Source: Terrisporobacter othiniensis
GTDB taxonomy: Bacteria; Bacillota; Clostridia; Peptostreptococcales; Peptostreptococcaceae
DNA: 64,000 nucleotides
Reading direction: 5' to 3'
Assembly: GCF_000808015.1 (NCBI RefSeq)
Contig: NZ_JWHR01000115.1
Location: 65,918-129,917 of the forward strand
Part shown: positions 25,194-33,573 of the stretch, piece after piece
Position numbering within the stretch: the first letter of the stretch is position 1
Layout of the letters: each line of letters begins with the position of its first letter
Program-made: the position numbers and the translations under genes
Notes under the pieces: generated by a model
What the model saw: only the letters and a program-made list of their open reading frames with translations
Databases searched by the model: none
What the model was told of the DNA's origin: nothing

Positions 25194-27677
25194 ATGGATA
25201 CAAAAATGAATGTTGATGATATAAAAATAACTGGAATGACATGTGCATCTTGTGCAAAAGCTGTAGAAAGAGCTGTAAAAAAATTAGATTCAAGTGTAGA
25301 GGCTAATGTGAATATGGCAACAGAAAAACTAAGTATATCTTATGATAAGGATAAAGTTAAAGATGAAGATATACAAAAAGCCATAGAAAAAGCTGGCTTT
25401 GGAGTAATAAAAGAAGTAGAAAATAAGGAAGTTATAATCCCAATTGGAGGAATGACATGTGCATCATGCGTCAAAGCAGTGGAAAGAGCTGTAAAGAAGA
25501 TAGATGGTGTAGAAAATATTCAAGTAAACTTGGCCACAGAAAAAGCATCTATTTCATATAAAGCAGAAAAAGTAAAATTATATGAGATAAAAGGTGCTAT
25601 AGAAAAAGCTGGATTTAAAGTTCTTGAGATGGAAAAAAAGCAAAGTGTTGATGAAGACAAGATAAGAAAAGAAAAAGAGATGAATACATTGCTTGTTAAA
25701 TTTATAATATCAGCTATATTTGCTGTTCCTTTATTCTACATAGCCATGGGAACTATGATACCAGCACCAATTGGACCATTACCAGTACCAGAAATAATAA
25801 ATCCTAATGTTAATCCATTAAACTTTGCATTAGTTCAATTGTTTTTAACTATACCAATAATTATAGCTGGAAATAAGTTTTTCTATAAGGGAGTTAAATC
25901 TATGGTAGCTAAAGCACCTACAATGGATTCTTTAATTACAATAGGATCAAGTGCAGCTCTTATATATAGCTTATATTCACTATATTTAGTAGCTAATGGT
26001 GATGCAATGGCTGTACATCATATGTATTTTGAAAGTGCTGGTGTAATAATTACCCTTGTATTGCTTGGAAAATACTTTGAATCTCGTGCAAAAGGTAAAA
26101 CAGGTGAAGCTATTAAAAAATTAATTGGACTTAGTCCAAAGACAGCAATAATAATTAAAAATGATAAAGAGATAGAAATGCCAATAGAAGAGGTTGAAGT
26201 TGGAGATATTATAATAGTTAAACCAGGTTCTAAGATACCTGTAGATGGTATTGTTATAGAAGGTCATACTTCAGTTGATGAATCAATGTTAACAGGAGAA
26301 AGTATACCTGTAGAAAAAAATGTTGGTAGTTCAGTAGTAGGCGCTAGTATAAATAAAAATGGTACTATAAGATTTAGAGCTGAAAAAGTAGGTAGTGATA
26401 CAGCAATATCTCAAATAATTAAATTAGTAGAAGATGCTCAAGGTTCAAAGGCACCAATAGCAAAACTTGCTGATATAATTGCAGGATATTTTGTACCAGT
26501 AGTTGTTGTAATAGCCATAGTTTCAGGACTTGCTTGGTTTATAGCTGGTAAAGGAACAGTATTCTCACTAACAGTATTTATCGCTGTTTTAGTCATAGCT
26601 TGTCCTTGTGCATTGGGACTTGCAACACCAACGGCTATAATGGTTGGTACAGGTAAAGGTGCAGAAAATGGTATTTTAATCAAGGGTGGAGAAGCTTTAG
26701 AGACTACCCATAAAATTAACACCATAGTATTTGATAAAACAGGTACAATTACAGAAGGTAAACCTGTAGTTACAGATATAATAACTTACGGAGAAATTAC
26801 AGAAGAAGAGTTGATAAAAGTAGCAGCAAGTGCAGAAAAATCTTCAGAGCATCCTTTAGGAGAAGCTATAGTCAGAGATTGTGAAGAAAAAAATCTTGAG
26901 TTTTACAAATTAGATAAATTTATGGCAGTACCAGGTTATGGTATTGAAGTTGTCATAAATGGAAGTGATATTTTACTTGGAAACAAGAAATTGATGAATA
27001 GCAAAAATATAGATCTTGTAGATTTAGAAGAAACATATGATAGACTTGCCAGTGAAGGTAAGACACCGATGTATATTGGAATTAATAATAAAATAGCTGG
27101 TATAATAGCTGTTGCTGATGTTGTTAAAGAAAATAGTGCAAAAGCTATCAAAAAGCTTCATGATATGGGAATAGAAGTTGTCATGATTACTGGAGATAAT
27201 AAAAAGACAGCAGCGGCAATAGCCAACCAAGTTGGAATAGATAGGGTTTTAGCAGAAGTTTTACCTCAGGATAAATCAATTGAAGTTAAAAAGCTTCAAG
27301 AAGAGGGAAAATTCGTTGCCATGGTTGGTGATGGAATTAATGACGCACCAGCTTTAGCTCAAGCAGATATAGGTATAGCCATAGGAAGCGGTACTGATGT
27401 GGCGATGGAATCTGCTGATATAGTTTTAATGAGAAGTGATTTACTAGATGTACCAACTGCTATAAGGCTTAGCAAAAGTACAATGACAAATATTAAAGAA
27501 AATTTATTCTGGGCATTTGGTTATAATGTAATAGGTATACCAGTGGCAGCTGGGGTTTTATACTTATTTGGTGGACCTCTTTTAAATCCAGTAATAGCAG
27601 CTCTTGCTATGGCATTTAGTTCAACATCGGTTTTATTAAATGCATTGAGATTAAAAAGATTTAAGGTAGAAAAATAA
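25194..27677 (+). CDS. copA: Copper-exporting P1B-type ATPase
   Basis: This 827-residue membrane pump exports Cu(I) using ATP. Two N-terminal HMA domains each carry GMTCASC (near residues 13 and 86). About eight membrane segments surround the core. The metal-site CPC is in [15 protein letters not shown] near residue 470, the phosphorylated Asp in [12 protein letters not shown] near residue 514, the HP motif in [10 protein letters not shown], and the hinge in [13 protein letters not shown]. The C-terminal membrane part contains [13 protein letters not shown], with the Asn/Tyr pattern of copper transporters. GAAAGGAG precedes the ATG. It follows a kinase-regulator pair that probably controls it. 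Confidence 0.95.
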   Translation: MDTKMNVDDIKITGMTCASCAKAVERAVKKLDSSVEANVNMATEKLSISYDKDKVKDEDIQKAIEKAGFGVIKEVENKEVIIPIGGMTCASCVKAVERAVKKIDGVENIQVNLATEKASISYKAEKVKLYEIKGAIEKAGFKVLEMEKKQSVDEDKIRKEKEMNTLLVKFIISAIFAVPLFYIAMGTMIPAPIGPLPVPEIINPNVNPLNFALVQLFLTIPIIIAGNKFFYKGVKSMVAKAPTMDSLITIGSSAALIYSLYSLYLVANGDAMAVHHMYFESAGVIITLVLLGKYFESRAKGKTGEAIKKLIGLSPKTAIIIKNDKEIEMPIEEVEVGDIIIVKPGSKIPVDGIVIEGHTSVDESMLTGESIPVEKNVGSSVVGASINKNGTIRFRAEKVGSDTAISQIIKLVEDAQGSKAPIAKLADIIAGYFVPVVVVIAIVSGLAWFIAGKGTVFSLTVFIAVLVIACPCALGLATPTAIMVGTGKGAENGILIKGGEALETTHKINTIVFDKTGTITEGKPVVTDIITYGEITEEELIKVAASAEKSSEHPLGEAIVRDCEEKNLEFYKLDKFMAVPGYGIEVVINGSDILLGNKKLMNSKNIDLVDLEETYDRLASEGKTPMYIGINNKIAGIIAVADVVKENSAKAIKKLHDMGIEVVMITGDNKKTAAAIANQVGIDRVLAEVLPQDKSIEVKKLQEEGKFVAMVGDGINDAPALAQADIGIAIGSGTDVAMESADIVLMRSDLLDVPTAIRLSKSTMTNIKENLFWAFGYNVIGIPVAAGVLYLFGGPLLNPVIAALAMAFSSTSVLLNALRLKRFKVEK

Positions 27678-27680
27678 AAT

Positions 27681-27726
27681 AAAGTATAAATGGCTAATCT
27701 AATTTTAGATTAGCCATTTATACTTT
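27681..27726 (+). terminator. Long perfect hairpin after copA
   Basis: A stem of about 20 base pairs starts with AAAGTATAAATGGCTAATC and closes on its complement, with a short loop. The T run beyond is short (ACTTTAAAA), but the position right after the stop supports termination. Confidence 0.75.
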
Positions 27727-27928
27727 AAAAAAGCGGAGGAATAATTCTAAAGTATGTAATAGATGAAAGTACAGCGTTTTGTATTATAGTGTTAAACTAT
27801 TTACAGTCATAAATATCTTCTTAAATATCATCGATTATCCAATCTAGACAACAATCATTGTCATAAGTAGCTACATATAGAAATAAGTTCATTAAAATTA
27901 TATAAGATATAAGTACAATTTAAGGTTT

Positions 27929-27985
27929 TAACCTCTTACACCAATATATTACTTAATAAGTGTAATATATTGGTGTAAGAGGTTA
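27929..27985. repeat. Perfect 24-bp inverted repeat in a gene-free stretch
   Basis: Arms 27929-27952 and 27962-27985 are exact complements around a nine-base loop. No T run follows on either strand. It lies in the 390-base gap 27678-28070, where I see no supported gene. It could be a MITE-like remnant, a stable RNA, or the terminator of a lost gene. Confidence 0.6.
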
Positions 27986-28070
27986 TAAGGGTTATTATAT
28001 TTTTTATTATTATGTATAATAGATACTAGAAGGTATTTTAAAGAATATAAAAGGAAAATAGGAGAAAATT

Positions 28071-28478
28071 ATGAGCATAAAAACAATACATCATGTATGT
28101 ATTCAAACAGAAAATTATAAAGAGTCATTAAATTTTTATAAAAATATATTAGGATTTGTACTAATAAATGAGACAAAGAATTTTCATGGAAGAGAATATA
28201 ATACCTGGCTAAAATTAGGTGACTTTATGATAGAATTACAAACACCTAAAAGTGGTAGTGAATTTAATAAATGGAATAATCTAAATGCAGGACCAGTACA
28301 CATGGGATTTATAGTTGATAACGTAGAAGAAGAATATGAAAGAATAAAAAAATTAGGGTATACAGATTTTAAAGTTAAAAATGGAGAGATAGTTTATCAA
28401 GTAGAAGGGGAAAGTTTATTTAAAATAAAGGCTCCAGAAGGAACTGAAATAGAAATAAGAGATACTGACATTATATAG
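28071..28478 (+). CDS. VOC-family (glyoxalase/dioxygenase fold) protein
   Basis: This 135-residue single vicinal-oxygen-chelate protein shows the paired beta-alpha-beta pattern. IHHVCIQTENYKESLNFYKN has the first metal His, MIELQTP a Glu, VHMGFIVDNVEEEYERIK the second His, and IEIRDT the last Glu. It therefore keeps metal-ligand positions of lactoylglutathione lyase/methylmalonyl-CoA epimerase-type proteins, but the substrate cannot be read. AATAGGAGAAA precedes the ATG. It is monocistronic. Confidence 0.83.
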   Translation: MSIKTIHHVCIQTENYKESLNFYKNILGFVLINETKNFHGREYNTWLKLGDFMIELQTPKSGSEFNKWNNLNAGPVHMGFIVDNVEEEYERIKKLGYTDFKVKNGEIVYQVEGESLFKIKAPEGTEIEIRDTDII

Positions 28479-28479
28479 T

Positions 28480-28519
28480 AAATAAGTGGAGACTAATATA
28501 GCTCTCCACTTATTTGTTT
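28480..28519. terminator. Bidirectional terminator
   Basis: AAATAAGTGGAGA pairs with TCTCCACTTATTT, followed by TGTTTA. It separates convergent genes. Confidence 0.8.
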
Positions 28520-28539
28520 ATAGACTTTTATAAGTATAT

Positions 28540-28857
28540 TTATTCGTGTTTAAATGTAGAACAGCTAGTTTCTGTATAAATATTAGCATTTGATCCATTT
28601 ACACTAATATTTTCAGCAGTACAAGCTAAATTTCTATTATATACACAAGTTTTAACTGTACAAACTAGAGCATCACATGGACCACAAGCATTTGTATTAT
28701 TAGTTAAAGTTGAATAATTTTTTGCATCAAGGAAGTTTCCACAGCAAGTACTACATGATTCTTTTGCTGAACCTCCAGTAATATTAACTATATTAGAATA
28801 ACAAGTATTAGATTTGTTATGAGAACAATTAGATACATTACAATTAATTTTAGTCAT
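28540..28857 (-). CDS. DUF1540 Cys-rich protein
   Basis: This 105-residue protein has two DUF1540-type units. The first is near residues 4-42 (CNVSNCSHNKSNTCYS ... CSTCCGNF) and the second near 60-102 (CDALVCTVKTCVYNRNLACT ... CSTF). Regular Cys spacing suggests metal binding. DUF1540 proteins are common in clostridia; some are linked with spores, but the function is unproved. It lies 11 bases after the rubrerythrin gene on the same strand with AGGAGG before its start, so the two are very likely co-transcribed. Confidence 0.87.
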   Translation of the reverse strand: MTKINCNVSNCSHNKSNTCYSNIVNITGGSAKESCSTCCGNFLDAKNYSTLTNNTNACGPCDALVCTVKTCVYNRNLACTAENISVNGSNANIYTETSCSTFKHE

Positions 28858-28868
28858 TTGAAAACCTC

Positions 28869-29414
28869 CTATTTAGAAAAATATCTATCTAATAAACCTT
28901 TGAAAGCTCTACCATGTCTAGCTTCATCTTTACACATTTCATGAACTGTATCATGTATAGCGTCTAAGTTTTGTTTTTTAGCAAGAGTAGCTAATTCTTT
29001 TTTACCAGAACAAGCTCCAAACTCAGCTTCAACTCTAGCTGATAAATTTTGTTTAGTACTAGGATATACTACTTCTCCTAATATCTCGGCAAATTTAGAA
29101 GCATGTTCAGCTTCTTCCCATGCTATTCTCTTATAAGCTTCAGCGACTTCAGGGTATCCTTCGCGGTCAGCTTGTCTACTCATGGCAATATACATTCCAA
29201 CCTCTGTACATTCACCCATGAAGTTTGCTCTTAGACCTTCTATTATTTCTGTGTCTATATCTTTTGCTATGCCTATTCTATGTTCGTCAGCCCATACCAT
29301 TTCATCTTGTGCTTCTACGAATTTGTCTGCTCCAACTTTACAAATTGGGCAAACTTCCGGTGGAGCATCTCCTTCATGTATGTATCCACAAACAGTACAA
29401 ATAAATTTTTTCAT
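28869..29414 (-). CDS. Reverse rubrerythrin (rubredoxin domain first)
   Basis: This 181-residue non-heme iron protein reduces hydrogen peroxide or oxygen in anaerobes. The rubredoxin-type iron site comes first ([12 protein letters not shown] ... VCPICKVG), followed by a four-helix diiron domain. That domain has Glu-rich helices: [46 protein letters not shown], and [15 protein letters not shown]. This order is opposite to classical rubrerythrin. The ribosome site GGAGTG precedes the ATG. The downstream DUF1540 gene shares the transcript. It is one of two peroxide-defence candidates here, with the catalase-like gene at 35101. Confidence 0.93.
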   Translation of the reverse strand: MKKFICTVCGYIHEGDAPPEVCPICKVGADKFVEAQDEMVWADEHRIGIAKDIDTEIIEGLRANFMGECTEVGMYIAMSRQADREGYPEVAEAYKRIAWEEAEHASKFAEILGEVVYPSTKQNLSARVEAEFGACSGKKELATLAKKQNLDAIHDTVHEMCKDEARHGRAFKGLLDRYFSK

Positions 29415-29632
29415 CTATTACACTCCTTTACTTATTTATGTAACAATTTTATTATTTTCATAAAAGAACTAATATATGCACTGAATAAATTAAAACTTAC
29501 ATAAGATGAATATAAATTTAATTGATAATAACTATGATTTTTAGTAATATGAGAAGGCGAAGTAAAATTGAATTTTTTGTGAGGATATATTTATATGAAA
29601 ATTATTTATTAGATTAAGAAAATAAAAGTCAC

Positions 29633-30202
29633 TCAAATAAGATAAGTGGCTTGTATTTTATTTATACTATCATTATTTAATTCTTTTTTTAGGTTTTTTA
29701 AGTAGTTAGAAAACTCTACTTGTTCAGAGCTGTGATCAATATTTAAAGTATATTCTAGAGGAATCCATGTTGATAAAGGAGCCTCATTATGTTGTAATAC
29801 AACTTCCATTTTGTCTAAAGCTTTATAAATTTTTGACTCTATGGTTTTTTGCTCATCCATTTCTATAAACAAATCTCTAACTTTTTTATTATAAGGATCA
29901 GGTAGAGAATCTATCCAAGAATATAATTTTTCGATTTCTATTTTTTCATGATTTTCAGTTTTGTTAAATGCAGGGATATCTCCTGTAAAGGCTTCACCCA
30001 TATCATGAAAAATGCACATTTGAATTACCTTATTTATATCAGCTTGTGGGAATTCATCAGAAACAAAATATGCTAATAAAGACAATCTCCAACTATGCTC
30101 TGCAACACTTTCTTGTCTAAGTGTAGAAGTCCAAGAATGTCTTGTGTAGTTTTTAAGATTTTCCGCTATACCCATAGTATCTATTAATTTTCTAGTATCC
30201 AC
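29633..30202 (-). CDS. HD-domain hydrolase (YfbR-like)
   Basis: This 189-residue metal-dependent phosphohydrolase has the HD-fold signature: the first His in ESVAEHSWRLSLLAYF, the HD pair in MCIFHDMGEAFTGDIP, and the last Asp in IYKALDKMEVVLQHNEA. The arrangement resembles YfbR-type 5'-nucleotidases and other HD_3 enzymes. GGAGGAATA precedes the ATG. No partner gene is next to it. The substrate is unknown. Confidence 0.85.
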   Translation of the reverse strand: MDTRKLIDTMGIAENLKNYTRHSWTSTLRQESVAEHSWRLSLLAYFVSDEFPQADINKVIQMCIFHDMGEAFTGDIPAFNKTENHEKIEIEKLYSWIDSLPDPYNKKVRDLFIEMDEQKTIESKIYKALDKMEVVLQHNEAPLSTWIPLEYTLNIDHSSEQVEFSNYLKNLKKELNNDSINKIQATYLI

Positions 30203-30281
30203 GTATTATTCCTCCAAGGTTTCTTAAATTTTAAATACACTTATAAAATAATTTAATATCTTATAATTATATTTAATATAT

Positions 30282-30313
30282 AAAAAGGAGTAATAATTTA
30301 AATTATTACTCCT
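30282..30313 (-). terminator. Minus-strand terminator of a lost gene
   Basis: AGGAGTAATAATTT and AAATTATTACTCCT form a perfect 28-base palindrome, with TTTTTA on the minus-strand exit. It follows the relic reading frame at 30319-30423. Confidence 0.65.
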
Positions 30314-30318
30314 AAATC

Positions 30319-30423
30319 TTATTTATAAATCTCTGGATTATAAAAAACTGTTTTATCAATACCACAATTTTTATAAGAGTGATTTAAGCTACCATCAAAT
30401 TTATATTTACTTTGTATGTTATT
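30319..30423 (-). pseudogene. C-terminal relic of an unidentified gene
   Basis: An open minus-strand stretch of 34 codons ends at a proper stop, six bases before a good terminator. It reads FDGSLNHSYKNCGIDKTVFY near its end. Upstream the frame is closed and no start is seen. It looks like the surviving end of a deleted gene. The family is not recognised. Confidence 0.4.
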
Positions 30424-30504
30424 TTATATATTTACTATATTATAATATATGATGTTATGATAAATCTATATAATTAAATATAGAAAAGATTTATTAAGAT
30501 TTAA

Positions 30505-30780
30505 TTCGAGTCAAATAAAGGTTTCTATGAATATAATATAGAAATAGATGCATTAGTAGGTGGTTTAGGTCAGGAAGTATAAGTAATAATTGATAAGACA
30601 GCAGATTTTGGTATGATTGCAAGAGAAGTAAAAAATGATCTTTATATGTTTACAGAAAAAATACCTGGAGATCGAAAACAGGGATTATCCATTGCAAGAT
30701 GTTTAAGCATTAAACCTAAAAGATTATTACTATATGAAACATACTATGTTTTGTATGTGAAAAATATCATTTTATTGACC
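30505..30780 (+). pseudogene. Gene relic with ABC-transporter ATPase-like segment
   Basis: One frame reads through 30505-30780 with a single TAA at 30580. The middle reads TADFGMIAREVKNDLYMFTE. It then reads KQGLSIARCLSIKPKRLLLY, which resembles the signature-to-Walker-B region of an ABC ATPase (Q-x-x-x-IARAL-x-x-x-P-x-x-x-L-x-x-DE). There is no start and no ribosome site. It is probably a decayed, internally deleted gene. Together with 30319-30423 it fills most of the 650-base gap 30203-30854. Confidence 0.4.
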
Positions 30781-30854
30781 TAAACAAACTTTGAGTAAAT
30801 AATATATTTAATGCATTGTAACTTAAAATTTATAAAAAGTGAGGAAATAATATC

Positions 30855-31325
30855 ATGATTAAGGTTGATATACCAGGAAGAGAAAGTTTAGAGTTGGATA
30901 ATTTAGTTCTTGATTTTAATGGGACTATAGCTGTAGATGGAAGAATTTTAGAAAATATTAAGAAACCCTTAACTGAATTATCAAAATTAATAAATATATA
31001 TGTGATTACAGCTGATACATACGGAGTGGCACAAGAAGAGTGCGAAAAATTAGACTTAAAAGTAATTACTATCCCAACTGGATGTGCAGGAGTACATAAA
31101 AGTGAGTTAGTGAAGAAGTTAGGACAAAAGTATACTGCAGCAATTGGTAATGGATTTAATGATATAGAAATGTTTAAAAATGCTGAATTATCTGTGGCAG
31201 TTATTGAAGGAGAAGGCACTTGTAGTAAGCTTATAATTAATAGCGATATAGTAACTAGAAGTATAGGAGAGGCATTAAATTTATTTTTAATTCCAAATCA
31301 TATAAAAGCAGATTTACGATGGTAA
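30855..31325 (+). CDS. HAD-family hydrolase (soluble P-type ATPase-like domain)
   Basis: This 156-residue HAD protein resembles the phosphorylation domain of P-type ATPases without membrane parts. LVLDFNGTIAVDG holds motif 1, though the second Asp of the usual DxDGT is Asn. VITADTYG is motif 2, and IGNGFNDIEMFKNAELSVAV matches the P-type hinge GDGxNDxxAL. Proteins of this group are widespread and of uncertain role. The ribosome site is GTGAGGAAA. Confidence 0.8.
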   Translation: MIKVDIPGRESLELDNLVLDFNGTIAVDGRILENIKKPLTELSKLINIYVITADTYGVAQEECEKLDLKVITIPTGCAGVHKSELVKKLGQKYTAAIGNGFNDIEMFKNAELSVAVIEGEGTCSKLIINSDIVTRSIGEALNLFLIPNHIKADLRW

Positions 31326-31399
31326 ATATAGTACAATATATTATAATGATATCCTGTAATATATATTTTTAGTCACTTTGTATTTGGGAGGCAATATGA

Positions 31400-31585
31400 T
31401 TGAGTTCAAATAAGAAATTTTCAAGCAATAATTTTATTTTATTTCTATATATTTTATTTACAATTTTGTTTGTTGCTGTTTGGATATATCAATTATTTAT
31501 ATCTAAACAGTATGCAATGGGAATAGTATTAACATTTTGGCAGGTTGTTTTTACAATAGCATATTTGTTTTTTGTAAAAGAGTAA
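31400..31585 (+). CDS. Small membrane protein of unknown function
   Basis: This 61-residue protein has two predicted membrane segments (FILFLYILFTILFVAVWIY and a second near residues 38-57) with a basic, Ser/Asn-rich start. The start is TTG at 31400, eight bases after GGGAGG. An ATG at 31396 in another frame makes only five codons. It precedes the SPFH gene by 50 bases and may be its partner. Confidence 0.65.
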   Translation: MSSNKKFSSNNFILFLYILFTILFVAVWIYQLFISKQYAMGIVLTFWQVVFTIAYLFFVKE

Positions 31586-31637
31586 TAAAAGCAGAGTAAA
31601 TTTACAGGATATCATTTAATTTTAAGGGGGTAAGATT

Positions 31638-32615
31638 ATGATAGAAGAAAGAATAAAATTTGATGAAAAAGAACTTAAACCTATAAGTGGTTGGATGGGG
31701 TTACTTATTGGATTAATTTTAATATTGATTTTCCCGGTGGCAATTTACTTTACAGTAATTAAAGATATAGTTTTTCCAACAATATTAGGAATTATATGTT
31801 TAATCTTTGGCATTTTTATGCTTTGTGGATTAAAAATATTAAATCCTAATGAGGCAATTGTACTGGTCTTGTTTGGTAATTACTATGGAACAATTTCAAA
31901 AGAAGGTTTTTACTTTGTGAATCCATTTTGCAGTGCTATAAACCCAACTTATGAATCAGCAACACTTAGAATGACTAAGGGAAAAGAGGATGAAGGTAAG
32001 GCAGAAGCTACTCTAACATCTGCAACAAAAAAAGTATCTCTTAAAACTTTAACATTAAATAATGGAATACAAAAAGTAAATGATGAAATAGGAAATCCTA
32101 TAATGATAGGGGTAGTTGTAATTTGGAAAGTCATAAATCCTACGAAAGCAGTATTCAATGTTGACAATTATAAAACTTATTTATCTATTCAATGTGATAC
32201 AGCTCTTAGAAATGTGGCAAGACTTTACCCTTATGATGTGAATGATGCATCAGAGGAAAAAACTCTTAGAGGATCATCCCAAGAAGTTGCGGATAAATTG
32301 AAAGAAGAGTTACAGTCAAGAGTATATGTGGCAGGTCTTGAAGTATGTGAAGTAAGAATAACTCACTTAGCTTATGCTCCAGAAATTGCAGCGGCTATGC
32401 TTCAACGTCAGCAAGCAGAAGCAATTATTGCAGCACGTAAAAAAATAGTTGAAGGTGCAGTAGGTATGGTAGAAATGGCCCTTAATTCATTAAATGAAAA
32501 TGATATTGTAAAACTAGATGATGAGAAAAAGGCATCTATGGTTAGTAATTTATTAGTTGTTCTTTGTGGAAATAAAGATGCTCAACCTATTGTAAATAGC
32601 GGAAGTATTAATTAA
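31638..32615 (+). CDS. SPFH/band 7 membrane protein
   Basis: This is a 325-residue prohibitin/flotillin-like protein. Two close N-terminal membrane segments (residues about 18-65) anchor an SPFH domain ([20 protein letters not shown] through the [19 protein letters not shown] region). Helices with an Ala/Gln-rich part follow ([20 protein letters not shown]), typical of oligomerising flotillin-like proteins. Such proteins organise membrane domains or regulate membrane proteases. AAGGGGG precedes the ATG. The small membrane protein upstream may share the transcript. Confidence 0.88.
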   Translation: MIEERIKFDEKELKPISGWMGLLIGLILILIFPVAIYFTVIKDIVFPTILGIICLIFGIFMLCGLKILNPNEAIVLVLFGNYYGTISKEGFYFVNPFCSAINPTYESATLRMTKGKEDEGKAEATLTSATKKVSLKTLTLNNGIQKVNDEIGNPIMIGVVVIWKVINPTKAVFNVDNYKTYLSIQCDTALRNVARLYPYDVNDASEEKTLRGSSQEVADKLKEELQSRVYVAGLEVCEVRITHLAYAPEIAAAMLQRQQAEAIIAARKKIVEGAVGMVEMALNSLNENDIVKLDDEKKASMVSNLLVVLCGNKDAQPIVNSGSIN

Positions 32616-32621
32616 TATATG

Positions 32622-32656
32622 TAGCTAGATAGTATTACTACTATCTAGCTTTTTTA
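32622..32656 (+). terminator. Terminator after the SPFH gene
   Basis: AGCTAGATAGTA pairs with TACTATCTAGCT and runs into TTTTTT. Confidence 0.92.
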
Positions 32657-32845
32657 CAAAAATACAAAAGTTATTAATATTAACAAATATTAGATATGGT
32701 ATTTGGATATAAAATTTATAAATTAATTAGAAAGTTAAAAAAATCAATATATAAAAAAGGAATATTGTAATAAAATATCTTTTTAAAACTTATAATATAA
32801 TGTAAAATTGTACTTGCATGTTAAAAAATTGGGGGAGATGAAAAT

Positions 32846-33313
32846 ATGAAGATGGCTTTCACACAAAAGCAGAGAATGATTGAAGGACTTACAGTATTTA
32901 CACTAATTGCAATATCAATTTATGTGGCGGTCATGTGGGGCAAAATTCCACAAGAAGTAGCGATATCTTTTGGAATTTCAGGTAAAATAGGTGGTATGGG
33001 AGCAAAAACTAGTATACTTTGGAAATTAGCTATATCTTATGGAATATATATAGTGTTTACTATTATATTTTTAAATCCATCTTTATGGGGTATAGGAGAT
33101 ATAAAAAATAAAAAGAAACAACAACAAGCATTTTTACTGGCTGGGGATTTATTTGTATTTTTGAAGTTAGTTCTTGTAAGTATAATGGCATATATAATTT
33201 TTTGCATTATCAATAATGTCGATTTAGGATTTATATTTATTCCAATGTCAGCATTTTTACCACTGGCTATAGGATTTAACACTTCATCAAAAATAAAAGC
33301 TCTAAGGAATTAG
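32846..33313 (+). CDS. DUF1648 membrane protein
   Basis: This 155-residue membrane protein has four hydrophobic segments. Segment one is followed by the DUF1648 core WGKIPQEVAISFGISGKIGG, related to the N-terminal part of SdpI-type immunity proteins. No toxin partner is visible here. GGGGGAG lies about 8 bases before the ATG used; a second in-frame Met lies two codons later. Confidence 0.75.
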   Translation: MKMAFTQKQRMIEGLTVFTLIAISIYVAVMWGKIPQEVAISFGISGKIGGMGAKTSILWKLAISYGIYIVFTIIFLNPSLWGIGDIKNKKKQQQAFLLAGDLFVFLKLVLVSIMAYIIFCIINNVDLGFIFIPMSAFLPLAIGFNTSSKIKALRN

Positions 33314-33316
33314 AGT

Positions 33317-33357
33317 CATGAAGGTTTTCTAAGTAAGGAATAACTTCATGTTTTTTT
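33317..33357 (+). terminator. Terminator after the DUF1648 gene
   Basis: CATGAAGGTT and AACTTCATG pair around a loop of about 15 bases, followed by seven T residues. Confidence 0.8.
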
Positions 33358-33380
33358 ATTACATACAGGAATAAATTAGG

Positions 33381-33409
33381 TTGACTTTGCTAATTTAATA
33401 TAATAGAAT
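33381..33409 (+). promoter_or_regulatory. Promoter of the MATE leader RNA
   Basis: TTGACT and TAGAAT are spaced by 17 bases. Transcription would start near 33416, placing the structured leader at the very 5' end of the RNA. Confidence 0.6.
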
Positions 33410-33423
33410 AATCATAGTAAAAA

Positions 33424-33546
33424 GAGCCATTATAGTGGCGTATTATATTTAATTTATAATCGCGGTGCAAAAAATTAATGGTTCAAAAAATAAAATAAAA
33501 GTAGTAAGCCAAATAAGTGCACTTAGCGTGCTTATTTGGCTTTTTT
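33424..33546 (+). ncRNA. Candidate guanidine-IV (mepA) riboswitch with terminator, before the MATE gene
   Basis: A compact structured leader begins with GAGCCATTA (33424-33432), which can pair with TAATGGTTC (33476-33484). Inside lie GTGGCG, an AT-rich hairpin, and CGCGGTGC followed by a run of A. A spacer then leads to a strong intrinsic terminator (AAGCCAAATAAG/CTTATTTGGCTT plus T run, 33506-33546), just before the ribosome site. The guanidine-IV class, formerly the mepA motif, is known upstream of MATE exporters in clostridia and acts through termination. The class is inferred from context and general layout, since I could not run a covariance search. Confidence 0.6.
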
Positions 33547-33573
33547 ATATTGAGAAGAATAGGAGGACTTATA

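Noticed and set aside
27821..27892. Minus-strand 23-codon frame (starts MNLFLYVATYDNDCCLDWII)
   Set aside because: The sequence looks protein-like and acidic, but there is no ribosome site ahead of its ATG and the length is too short to support a gene. It may be a relic.
33517..33573. Longer N-terminus of the MATE protein
   Set aside because: It would begin within the leader terminator, and a good ribosome site serves the ATG at 33574.
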